Shown here: one piece after another, positions 5,554-12,833 of the stretch
Numbering within the stretch: the first letter of the stretch is position 1
How the letters are laid out: each line of letters begins with the position of its first letter
Assembly: GCA_900770055.1 (NCBI GenBank)
Contig: CAAGJD010000130.1
Location: forward strand, 1-13,963
DNA length: 13,963 nucleotides
Source: Acholeplasmatales bacterium
GTDB lineage: Bacteria; Bacillota_I; Bacilli_A; Acholeplasmatales; Anaeroplasmataceae
Direction: 5' to 3'
Notes under the pieces: generated by a model
The model's database searches: none
Seen by the model: the letters and a program-made list of their open reading frames with translations, nothing else
Told to the model about the DNA's origin: nothing
Position numbers and translations under genes: made by a program

Positions 5554-6855
5554 CTCATAATTTCCTATTATGACAATTGTGTCGTTCTTATTTGAAAGTG
5601 CTAAAGCTAGATTAATAGCTTCAAGCATTTCAATACATAAATAATAATCTTTATTTTTAACTTTACCTATTAAATCATAAAGATTATTAAAGAAACTATC
5701 ATCATTTTTAGATGTTGTAAAAATAGTGATATCTGTCATATTAGAAGCAATTTTACCAATTAATTGCCTTTTTTTTTTATCGTCACTAGTATCATCTATA
5801 ACAATTATTAATTTGCCTTTTGTGAATAATCTAGCATTTTCTAGCAAGCATTTTAATGCATAAAGAGAATGCTCTTTATCGATAATTATCGATAATCCAT
5901 CATGTTGATACTTACAAAAACCCAAATTATTAGCTTCTACATTTTTAATACCTTTTTGAATAAGCTTTAATGGTATTCCCATTTCATAAGAATAAGCAAT
6001 TACAGCTAAAGCATTTAAAATGTTATGTTTTCCAAATAAATGTGTTTTAAAGGTTCCTAAATAGCAATCTTTATATAAAACATCAAATATTGAACCATCC
6101 ATATTTAATACATAATCACCTAATTTATAATCACCACTATATTCACCATATGATATAGCCTTAGCTTTAGTATAGTGCTTAGCATTTTTAATATATTTAT
6201 TATCATGATTATATATTAATAATGAATTATAATTAAGTGATTTTAATTTTTTCATCATGCTTAAAAATCTTTCATCCATAAAGTTATTCCCATCATATGT
6301 TAGATTAGTAATAATTAAAGCATTTAAATTAAAACTTTCTATTTCAAAAGCATTATTATATTCAGATAATTCCATACATAGCTTATTAACCTTATTAAAA
6401 CTCATCAAATTATAAGAAGAATATAAATCCTTAGCATTACATTTATTTTTTAAATTATAAGTGTGATTTAAATAAGTTACTAAGGATTTATCAATACATC
6501 CAACTATTTCTAAATTTTTAAAAACAGATGATAAATAATTTATAATAGTTGATTTACCATTTGTACCTATAACACCAATTGTATAGATATCATTATTATA
6601 ATGATAAAATCTTTTTAAATCTTTAATGTATGATTTTTTAGGATTATTACATTTAATCCATAAAATATTATCTAGATTGGGATTTCTTTTACTAGCGATG
6701 ATTTTACATCCATTATTAATAGCTTCATTTACATCATGTATATGATTTGAACAATCATAAAAAATATAATTAAGCTTAATTCTTTTAGGATCATTAGATA
6801 AACCTCTAATGATTATATTATCTTTAATATTTGGGTAAAGCTTAGAAATATGCAT
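5524..6855 (-). CDS. Divergent MurE-like Mur ligase family protein
   Basis: It has the three-domain layout of Mur ligases. The N-terminal domain begins like MurE (RGLSNDPKRIKLNYIF). The central ATP domain has a P-loop IGVIGTNGKST (93-103), then MELSEYNN (MEVSSHAL in MurE), TNLTYDGNNF (TNLTRDHLDYH in MurE) and HLFGKHNILNALA (272-284). The C-terminal domain has IIIDKEHSLYAL (VDYAHTPDAL in MurE) and KRQLIGKIA. Several catalytic or specificity positions differ: the DHLDYH histidines are gone, the DNPR motif that selects the added amino acid reads SKND, and KGHE reads NYEK. It is probably a MurE paralogue with altered or lost activity; ordinary UDP-MurNAc-tripeptide synthesis cannot be assumed. 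ATG 6855 is chosen over an upstream TTG at 6864 because AAAGGA (6871-6866) is properly spaced only for the ATG. Confidence 0.75.
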   Translation of the reverse strand: MHISKLYPNIKDNIIIRGLSNDPKRIKLNYIFYDCSNHIHDVNEAINNGCKIIASKRNPNLDNILWIKCNNPKKSYIKDLKRFYHYNNDIYTIGVIGTNGKSTIINYLSSVFKNLEIVGCIDKSLVTYLNHTYNLKNKCNAKDLYSSYNLMSFNKVNKLCMELSEYNNAFEIESFNLNALIITNLTYDGNNFMDERFLSMMKKLKSLNYNSLLIYNHDNKYIKNAKHYTKAKAISYGEYSGDYKLGDYVLNMDGSIFDVLYKDCYLGTFKTHLFGKHNILNALAVIAYSYEMGIPLKLIQKGIKNVEANNLGFCKYQHDGLSIIIDKEHSLYALKCLLENARLFTKGKLIIVIDDTSDDKKKRQLIGKIASNMTDITIFTTSKNDDSFFNNLYDLIGKVKNKDYYLCIEMLEAINLALALSNKNDTIVIIGNYEKIAKEALNT

Positions 6856-6865
6856 AGTAATCAAA

Positions 6866-6953
6866 TCCTTTAGTATTATTATTTGAAATTATAGAAATTT
6901 AATACTATTTTTCTTTTAAAGCTTTATCTTTTAATATATAATTATGATGGTGA
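6866..6953. promoter_or_regulatory. Divergent promoter region between the MurE-like gene and uvrB
   Basis: For uvrB, TATAAT lies at 6937-6942 and GGTGAT at 6949-6954 before ATG 6961. For the opposite gene, TATAAT is read from 6893 to 6888 and AAAGGA from 6871 to 6866. Neither has a convincing -35 box. No LexA/DinR operator of Bacillus type was found by eye. Confidence 0.45.
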
Positions 6954-6960
6954 TAAAATA

Positions 6961-8922
6961 ATGGAATTTAAGATTAATAAAAGATATGAGCCGACTGGTG
7001 ATCAACCTAAGGCCATTGAACAAATAGTAAATAATTTTAATAACGGAATAAAAAGACAAACACTATTAGGCGCAACTGGTACAGGTAAGACCTTTACTAT
7101 GGCTAATGTTATTGCAAAATTAAATAAACCAACATTAATTCTTGCTCATAATAAAACGTTAGCTGGCCAACTATATAATGAAATAAAGGATTTATTTCCA
7201 AATAATCATGTTGAATATTTTATATCATATTATGATTATTATCAGCCTGAGGCTTATGTTGTATCAAGTGATACCTATATTGAAAAGGATGCTCAAATAA
7301 ATGATGAAATTGATGAATTAAGACATAGTGCTACAGCTGCCTTAATTGATTATAAGGATACTATAGTTGTAGCATCAGTTTCTTGTATCTATGGTATTGG
7401 TGATCCTGATGTTTATAAAGATACAATGCTTAATATAAGAGTTGGCGAATCTTATAATCGTAAGGAATTATATACAAGACTTATTGAAATGCAATTTGAA
7501 AGAAATGATTTTGATTTTAAAAGAGGTAGCTTTAGAGTAAGAGGAGATGTTCTTGAGATAATCCCACCATCTGAACACGCTAAAGGGATAAGAGTCGAGT
7601 TTTTTGATGATGAAATAGAAAGAATTAGGACATTTGATATTACAACAGGTAATGCTATAGAGGATGTAATGTTTGCAAATATTTTTGCTGCAACTCACTT
7701 CGTTACAAATAAATCAAAACTAGAAGAAGCAATTAGAAGAATTAAAGAGGAGCTCAAATTTGTTCATAAAAGATTTTTAGACGATAATAAGCCATTAGAG
7801 GCTGAAAGAATCGAACAAAGAACAAAGTATGATATTGAAATGCTTGAACAAACAGGCTTTTGTAGTGGTGTTGAAAATTATTCAAGACATTTATCTTTAA
7901 GAGGTGAGGGTGAAACTCCTGCAACTCTAATTGATTTTTTTAGTAAAGATTTCTTATTAATCATTGATGAATCTCATGTTACATTACCTCAGGTAAGAGG
8001 TATGTATAATGGTGATAGACAACGAAAAATGAATCTTGTTAATTATGGTTTTAGATTACCATCAGCTTTAGATAATAGACCTTTAACCTTTGAAGAATTT
8101 GATAAGAAGCTTAACAATGTTTTATATGTTTCTGCAACCCCAGGCGATTATGAATCAGTTTATCCAATAACTGAACAAATTATTAGACCTACAGGATTAC
8201 TAGACCCATTAATTGAGGTTAGACCAAGTATTGGACAGGTTGATGATATTTATGCTGAAATTGTAAAAAGGGTTGAGCTTAACCAAAGAGTTTTAGTTAC
8301 AACATTAACTATAAAAATGAGTGAGGATTTAACTGATTATTTAAAAAAGCTCGGCTTAAAGGTTGCTTATCTTCATTCAGAAATTAAGGCCTTAGAAAGA
8401 CTTGAAATATTAAGAGATTTAAGAAGTGGAAAATATGATGTTTTGGTTGGTATTAATCTTTTAAGAGAGGGTCTTGATTTACCTGAGGTTTCTTTAGTTT
8501 GTATATTAGATGCAGATAAGCAAGGCTTTTTAAGATCAAGCAGATCGTTAATTCAAACTATTGGTAGAGCAGCAAGAAATAGTGAAGGTAAGGTTATAAT
8601 GTATGCCGATACTATTAGCGATGCGATGAGTAAGGCCATAACTGAAACACAAAGAAGAAGAGAAATTCAAAATGATTATAATATCGCCCATGGTATTACT
8701 CCAAAAACAATTGTTAAAAATCTTCCAAAGCAGGTTACTATGAAGAAAGCTACAGAAATTGCTGATTCTTCAAAAATACTAAATAAAAAGATGACAAAGG
8801 AAGAAAAAATATTATTAATTAATGAACTTGAAGAAGAAATGAAGGCTTATGCAAAGGAATTAAATTTCGAAGAGGCAGCTCGTATAAGAGATGCTATCTT
8901 AGAACTTAAGACTTCAAAATAG
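6961..8922 (+). CDS. uvrB: UvrABC excision nuclease subunit B
   Basis: Damage-verifying helicase-like subunit of nucleotide excision repair; it receives the lesion from UvrA and recruits UvrC. Visible in order: RYEPTGDQPKAIEQI at the start, Walker A GATGTGKT (37-44), the damage-probing beta-hairpin YYDYYQPEAYV (90-100), the UvrA-interaction region after about 150, DEAD-like box IIDESH (334-339), SATPGDYE (391-398), helicase motifs GINLLREGLDLPE (497-509) and QTIGRAARN (532-540), and the C-terminal UVR coiled coil for UvrC (about 617-650, with FEEAARIRD). The 653 residues are full length. It is the first gene of an operon with sdaA and rlmD; uvrA, which often sits next to it, does not follow here. 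Confidence 0.98.
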   Translation: MEFKINKRYEPTGDQPKAIEQIVNNFNNGIKRQTLLGATGTGKTFTMANVIAKLNKPTLILAHNKTLAGQLYNEIKDLFPNNHVEYFISYYDYYQPEAYVVSSDTYIEKDAQINDEIDELRHSATAALIDYKDTIVVASVSCIYGIGDPDVYKDTMLNIRVGESYNRKELYTRLIEMQFERNDFDFKRGSFRVRGDVLEIIPPSEHAKGIRVEFFDDEIERIRTFDITTGNAIEDVMFANIFAATHFVTNKSKLEEAIRRIKEELKFVHKRFLDDNKPLEAERIEQRTKYDIEMLEQTGFCSGVENYSRHLSLRGEGETPATLIDFFSKDFLLIIDESHVTLPQVRGMYNGDRQRKMNLVNYGFRLPSALDNRPLTFEEFDKKLNNVLYVSATPGDYESVYPITEQIIRPTGLLDPLIEVRPSIGQVDDIYAEIVKRVELNQRVLVTTLTIKMSEDLTDYLKKLGLKVAYLHSEIKALERLEILRDLRSGKYDVLVGINLLREGLDLPEVSLVCILDADKQGFLRSSRSLIQTIGRAARNSEGKVIMYADTISDAMSKAITETQRRREIQNDYNIAHGITPKTIVKNLPKQVTMKKATEIADSSKILNKKMTKEEKILLINELEEEMKAYAKELNFEEAARIRDAILELKTSK

Positions 8923-8930
8923 GAGGAATT

Positions 8931-10130
8931 ATGTTTTCAATTAAGGAATTATTAAAAATTGGAAATGGCCCATCATCATCTCATACTATTGGACCAAAGG
9001 AAGCGGTTAAGGAATTTAAAAAAAGATATCCTAATTGTGATAATACAAAAGCTATTTTATATGGTTCACTTGCCCTTACAGGTAAAGGACATCTTACTGA
9101 TCATATTATTATTAAAGAGTTTTTACCTATTAGCTGTGAAATAAAATTTGATATAGATAGTCCTCAACCACACCCAAACACATTAGAATTATTTGGATAT
9201 AAAAATAATGAATTAATAGGATATATGAAGGTATATTCTATTGGTGGTGGAGCAATTAAAATTGAAGGAGACCCAGAAAGAACAATTGAAGAAATCTATC
9301 CAGATAATAAGCTTAGAGACATTATTCAATATTGTAAGGATTATAAGCTTCGTTTATATGAGTATGTTGATATGATTGAAGGAGATGATTTTACTAATTA
9401 CATTGAAAATATATATAATGTAATGATGTCATCAATTGATAGAGGTATCGCAACTACTGGATATTTACCAGGCAAATTAAACATTAAAAGAAAGGCTAAT
9501 TATTTATACAATCAAAAGGTTCCTAAAAATATGGAATCTATGGAATTAAGAAGAAGAAAGCTTGTCAGCTATGCCTATGCAGTAAGTGAAGAAAACGCCT
9601 CAGGTGGAGAAATTGTTACTGCACCTACTTGTGGTGCTTCAGGTATTTTACCTGCATGTATTAGATATGCTCAAGAAACAAACTTATTTTCTCATGAGGA
9701 AATTATTAATGGAATTAAAACAGCAGGTTTAATTGGTAATATTGTTAAGAAAAATGGCTCTATTTCGGGAGCAGAGGCAGGTTGCCAAGCTGAGGTAGGT
9801 ACAGCCTGTTCAATGGCTGCAGCTTTTATTGTAGAAATTCAAGGTGGCTCATATGAACAAATTGAATCAGCAAGTGAAATTGCTTTAGAACATCATTTAG
9901 GCTTAACCTGTGATCCAATTGAAGGGTATGTCCAAATACCATGTATTGAAAGAAATGCTGTTGCGGCCTTAAGAGCAATTGATGCTGCAAATTTATCTAG
10001 CTATTTAAATAACAGTGATTCAAAAATATCATTTGACTTAGTAGTAGAAACAATGCTAGATACTGGTAAGGACTTATCCTATAGATATCGAGAAACCTCT
10101 GAGGGTGGACTTGCTAAGAATTTTAAATAA
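8931..10130 (+). CDS. sdaA: L-serine dehydratase, iron-sulfur-dependent, single chain
   Basis: Cytosolic enzyme that turns L-serine into pyruvate and ammonia using a [4Fe-4S] cluster. The beta-domain comes first: SIKELLKIGNGPSSSHTIGP (SSSHT substrate site near 15-19) and SIGGGAI (103-109). The alpha-domain follows, with ENASGGEIVTAPTCGASGILP (Cys234), SGAEAGCQAEVGTA (Cys285) and LTCDPIEGYVQIPCIERNA (Cys327, Cys338). The three cluster cysteines of the family are therefore present. The one-chain fusion, 399 residues, is shorter than the E. coli enzyme (about 455). ATG 8931 has AGGAGG at 8921-8926, which overlaps the uvrB stop codon, so translation is probably coupled. It links serine breakdown with pyruvate metabolism; no functional tie to uvrB is evident. 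Confidence 0.95.
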   Translation: MFSIKELLKIGNGPSSSHTIGPKEAVKEFKKRYPNCDNTKAILYGSLALTGKGHLTDHIIIKEFLPISCEIKFDIDSPQPHPNTLELFGYKNNELIGYMKVYSIGGGAIKIEGDPERTIEEIYPDNKLRDIIQYCKDYKLRLYEYVDMIEGDDFTNYIENIYNVMMSSIDRGIATTGYLPGKLNIKRKANYLYNQKVPKNMESMELRRRKLVSYAYAVSEENASGGEIVTAPTCGASGILPACIRYAQETNLFSHEEIINGIKTAGLIGNIVKKNGSISGAEAGCQAEVGTACSMAAAFIVEIQGGSYEQIESASEIALEHHLGLTCDPIEGYVQIPCIERNAVAALRAIDAANLSSYLNNSDSKISFDLVVETMLDTGKDLSYRYRETSEGGLAKNFK

Positions 10131-10140
10131 GGAGGCTTTT

Positions 10141-11490
10141 ATGGAACTTCTAAAAACCTATAAAGTTAAAATTGAAGGCTATGATGTTAATGGCTATGGT
10201 GTAACCCATATCGACAACAAGGTTTTATTTGTTGAAGGAGCACTTGAAGGTGAAACAGTAATAGCTAAAATAACTAACATACATAAAAAATATGCTTTTT
10301 CTGTTTGTGAAAGAGTACTTGATAAATCACCAGATAGAACAATTCCAAACTGTCCATATTATGAATATTGTGGTGGCTGTGATTTAATGCATCTTAATTA
10401 TGAATGTGAAGCTAAAATTAAAGAAAATAAGGTCAAACAAACCTTAAGAAGCTTTAATAATATAAAATTTAATCCAATAATTAAAGCTAATAACATCTAT
10501 GGTTATAGAAATAAAATAATGGTCCCTTTCCAATGTGATGAGGATGATGATACTATTTATGGGTTTTATGCAAAAGGCTCTCATGAAGTAATTTCAATGG
10601 ATAAATGTCTTATTTCAGATGATTTATCAAATGAAATACTTCACACAATAAATAGATTTTTAAATGTATTTCATATATCTATTTATGATGAAAATATACA
10701 TAAAGGTTTATTTAGAGAGGTAATGATAAGAAGAACTAAAACAAATGAATATATGATAGTTTTAGTTACTACTCAATATTATGATTTTTCTAAATTAGTC
10801 GAATTATTAGTTGAAAACTATCAAAGTATTAAATCAATTTATTTAAACATTAATAAAGAAAAAACAAATGTAGTTTTATCAAATGAATATAAATTAATTT
10901 ATGGTAATGAAACAATTATAGAAGATATTTTAGGTTTAAAATTTAATGTTTCTCCTGCTTCATTTTTACAGGTAAATCATGACCAATGTGAGCTTTTATA
11001 TAAAGAAACAATTAGAATGGCTAATATAAATAAAGATATGAATGTTATTGATGCCTACTGTGGTATGGGAAGTATTACTCTAAATATTGCAAGAAATTGC
11101 AAGCATGTCTATGGAATAGAAATAGTTGATGCAGCAATAGAAAATGCTAAGATTAATATGCAAATAAATAATATTACAAATGCAACTTTTATTTGTGGTA
11201 AATGTGAAGAGGAAATTAAAAAGCTTACACTAAAAGAAAAAATAGATGTAATAATATTCGATCCACCTCGTAAAGGCTGTGATGAAGAATTTTTGAAAAC
11301 TGTAGTAGAAATGAACATCCCAAAAATTGTTTATGTATCATGTAATATTGCTACTGCAGCAAGAGATTTTAAATATTTATTAGAAAATGACTATGAAATT
11401 AAAGAGGTAACACCTGTTGATTTATTCCCACGAACTCAACATATTGAGTGTGTGGTATTACTAAATCGTATTGAGCCTAAAAGTAGTTAA
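10141..11490 (+). CDS. rlmD: 23S rRNA (uracil-C5)-methyltransferase, RlmD/RlmCD (RumA) family
   Basis: SAM-dependent enzyme that methylates C5 of uridine in 23S rRNA; in Firmicutes a single RlmCD can serve both U747 and U1939. Residues 1-58 form a TRAM RNA-binding domain. Iron-sulfur ligands are Cys71, Cys77 and Cys80 (CPYYEYCGGC) and Cys156. The methyltransferase domain shows SPASFLQVN (271-279), the SAM loop DAYCGMGS (304-311), FDPPRKGC (373-380), nucleophile Cys401 in VSCN and the base in QHIE (433-436). The usual SCNPATLARD reads SCNIATAARD, a mild change. I chose ATG 10141 because AAGGAGG (10129-10135) precedes it and the TRAM domain starts there; an ATG at 10105 lies within sdaA with no binding site. 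The 449 residues fit the family. Last gene of the uvrB operon. Confidence 0.95.
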   Translation: MELLKTYKVKIEGYDVNGYGVTHIDNKVLFVEGALEGETVIAKITNIHKKYAFSVCERVLDKSPDRTIPNCPYYEYCGGCDLMHLNYECEAKIKENKVKQTLRSFNNIKFNPIIKANNIYGYRNKIMVPFQCDEDDDTIYGFYAKGSHEVISMDKCLISDDLSNEILHTINRFLNVFHISIYDENIHKGLFREVMIRRTKTNEYMIVLVTTQYYDFSKLVELLVENYQSIKSIYLNINKEKTNVVLSNEYKLIYGNETIIEDILGLKFNVSPASFLQVNHDQCELLYKETIRMANINKDMNVIDAYCGMGSITLNIARNCKHVYGIEIVDAAIENAKINMQINNITNATFICGKCEEEIKKLTLKEKIDVIIFDPPRKGCDEEFLKTVVEMNIPKIVYVSCNIATAARDFKYLLENDYEIKEVTPVDLFPRTQHIECVVLLNRIEPKSS

Positions 11491-11505
11491 TATATAGGAA
11501 AATAA

Positions 11506-11673
11506 GCTGATATTGCCCATTTTGAGGTAGTTTTAGCTCTTTTTTCGTCTAAATTAGAAGTTGAAGTGAAGAAAATACTAGGTGAAATTGCTAAAAAAGC
11601 CCTAGAGGTTGCACACGGGAATAGATTGGGACTAGATGAAATGACCTGGTCTTTGGCAAAAACTCAACTATAG
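11506..11673 (+). pseudogene. Unrecognised ORF remnant
   Basis: One frame stays open for 55 codons in otherwise stop-rich DNA and reads like protein, with an amphipathic KKILGEIAKKALEVA stretch and LGLDEMTWSLAKTQL before TAG 11671. No start codon or ribosome binding site exists at its left end. The same frame continues after the stop with VYAKIEDL and LDEHLNYLS between further stops, as expected of a decaying gene. Base composition is somewhat richer in G and C than the flanks. I do not recognise the family. Confidence 0.35.
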
Positions 11674-11743
11674 GTGTATGCAAAAATCGAGGATCTATGA
11701 CTAGATGAACACTTAAATTATCTCTCTTAAGATAACAATTACT

Positions 11744-11795
11744 TTTCGCATTCGTGATAAAAGCGTGTTGTAAAAGTTTCGCATTCGTGATAAAA
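11744..11795. repeat. 19-bp perfect direct repeat, 33-bp period
   Basis: TTTCGCATTCGTGATAAAA occurs at 11744-11762 and again at 11777-11795, with a 14-bp spacer. No third copy is seen nearby, so this is not a CRISPR array. Repeated transposase-binding sites at the end of a transposable element (as in IS21-type elements) are one possibility, given the surrounding gene remnants; this is inference. Confidence 0.8.
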
Positions 11796-11830
11796 CCCGA
11801 CTTTGCCTAAGAAATTCTATAAAAAATGCA

Positions 11831-11879
11831 AAAAAACTAGTAGCTGCACCAAAAACTGGCGTCATTACTAGCTTTTTTT
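11831..11879. terminator. Terminator-like hairpin beside the transposase remnant
   Basis: CTAGTA (11837-11842) pairs with TACTAG (11866-11871); outside lie AAAAAA on the left and TTTTTTT on the right, separated by a single unpaired base. The loop is long and only weakly paired. It could end transcripts from either side, including that of the transposase remnant. It might equally be near an IS terminus. Confidence 0.5.
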
Positions 11880-11910
11880 ACTTGAAATTTATGTACGTAT
11901 ATTTATATGA

Positions 11911-12462
11911 CTACTTGAAAATTTCTATTTTTTTCTTTATTTCTTTTAACTGAGCTTTTGAATATAAATCAGGAATAATATTTATACCAAAAGAATCTAT
12001 AATTAATTTTAAGTCAGGATCATCAAGATCACAAAATCTATAATATCCATCATTATATAATTCAACTTTCCATTTATTTAAGGCGTTTTGTAATCTTTCT
12101 CCTGGTAATCCAGTGGTCCAATTTTTAGTTTTATCTTTACCCTTAAACTCAACTATTTTATTTTGTATAAGTCTAACAGCTATTAAGGCTATTGTACATA
12201 GAATCAAATGAGCCTCTATATGTTCATCAGTCCAAACATATATTGGTCGTGTATCTAATGTACCTTTCATAATTCTAAATTGTTCTTAAATTCTTGATAA
12301 TCCATGATACTTATCTATAACTTCTTTATCAGGCATATCTATTTCAAAAGTAACTATTTGATAGTAACCAAATGATTCTTTATATGCATTAATCTTTTCA
12401 TCATCTAGCATCATAATGATTTTAGATGAATCTAACAGTCCTATATTATTAGAAATAGATTG
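11911..12462 (-). pseudogene. IS1634-family transposase remnant, 3' part, with in-frame stop
   Basis: The last 119 codons (12270-11911) contain RPIYVWTDEHIEAHLILC and IALIAVRLIQNKI, characteristic of the C-terminal end of IS1634-type DDE transposases. The same frame continues upstream on the minus strand as ESFGYYQIVTFEIDMPDKEV and IDKYHGLSRI, the segment expected just before it, but TAA at 12288-12286 stands where the family has Glu (RIEEQFR). So the short ORF is not an independent gene but the tail of a broken transposase. Homology fades near 12420-12440; the frame closes with TGA at 12465-12463. The N-terminal DDE part is absent, so this copy cannot transpose on its own. Confidence 0.8.
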
Positions 12463-12571
12463 TCAATCGGCAGTAAATGATGGTGTTATATTTTATATCT
12501 GCAATGATAGAGTATGGCTTTGTGACAAGGTGTCTCCTAAATATATTAAAATAAAAGTAGATACTAAATAA
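12416..12571 (+). pseudogene. kptA: 3' fragment of kptA, RNA 2'-phosphotransferase
   Basis: A 51-codon reading frame too small to be a full gene. Its product ends with PILLEIDCQSAVNDGVIFYI followed by CNDRVWLCDKVSPKYI, resembling the C-terminal end of KptA/Tpt1 enzymes (a P-L-x-I-D strand, then GxxFY...NxVWLxxxVPPxYI). These enzymes move a 2'-phosphate from RNA to NAD. The catalytic Arg-His residues in the N-terminal part are not present anywhere in the window, so the fragment cannot be active. Its 5' side runs into the oppositely oriented transposase remnant around 12420-12440, consistent with loss of the front of kptA by IS insertion followed by deletion. The ATG at 12416 lies at that junction and has no good ribosome binding site. 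A terminator hairpin follows at 12592. Confidence 0.6.
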
Positions 12572-12591
12572 TTTATGATACTAATATGACT

Positions 12592-12626
12592 AGTGCCACA
12601 AATAGATAGTGGCACTCATAATTTTT
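12592..12626 (+). terminator. Hairpin and T tract after the kptA fragment
   Basis: AGTGCCAC (12592-12599) pairs perfectly with GTGGCACT (12609-12616) around a 9-nt loop, followed by CATAATTTTT. It fits an intrinsic terminator for kptA, though the T tract begins a few bases late. The same heptamer recurs downstream. Confidence 0.6.
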
Positions 12627-12725
12627 AGTTGATTATAAACAGTTAATATTATTTATAATATTAATATTAGCAAATTGACATGAGTGCCAAGTGTCAGTGC
12701 CAATTGATATGCTATGCTGGCACTC
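12592..12725. repeat. Cluster of five AGTGCCA/TGGCACT elements with central palindrome
   Basis: Copies are AGTGCCA at 12592, TGGCACTCAT at 12610-12619, ATGAGTGCCA at 12680-12689, AGTGCCA at 12696-12702 and TGGCACTC at 12718-12725. The 10-mers at 12610 and 12680 are exact reverse complements. Between them TTAATATTA (12643-12651) pairs with TAATATTAA (12656-12664). This nested symmetry suggests a miniature element, a cruciform or operator sites; no protein-coding frame is seen. Confidence 0.7.
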
Positions 12726-12760
12726 AATTCATATAAGAATGCTACTTTATTTGAAACAAT

Positions 12761-12832
12761 CACCTAAAACCTTGATTAATCTCCTAAAATAATATATAAT
12801 TTAGGAGAAAAGTACGTGAGTTAGGAGAAAAG
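12761..12832 (+). promoter_or_regulatory. fic promoter with 20-bp-phased TTAGGAG operator array
   Basis: TTGATT (12772-12777) and TATAAT (12795-12800) are 17 bp apart, an excellent promoter. Four copies of one motif start at exact 20-bp steps: CACCTAA 12761 (one mismatch), CTCCTAA 12781, TTAGGAG 12801 and TTAGGAG 12821. The middle two form the inverted repeat CTCCTAAA (12781-12788) with TTTAGGAG (12800-12807) around the -10 box. The last doubles as the ribosome binding site of fic (AGGAG, 12823-12827, 6 bp before ATG). Binding at these sites would block RNA polymerase. Confidence 0.75.
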
Positions 12833-12833
12833 C

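Noticed and set aside
7468..7698. Reverse-strand ORF inside uvrB
   Set aside because: Lies wholly within the UvrB coding sequence with no independent signals.
8959..9144. Plus-strand frame-shifted ORF of 61 codons at the start of sdaA
   Set aside because: Different frame of a gene with all family motifs; no ribosome binding site.
11109..11318. Reverse-strand ORF inside rlmD
   Set aside because: Overlaps the SAM-binding and catalytic motifs of rlmD; shadow frame.
11744..11795. CRISPR-like repeat and spacer
   Set aside because: Only two copies, a 14-bp spacer and no cas genes.
11911..12270. Independent 119-residue gene on the minus strand
   Set aside because: The same frame continues transposase similarity upstream of a stop codon, so it is the tail of a pseudogene.
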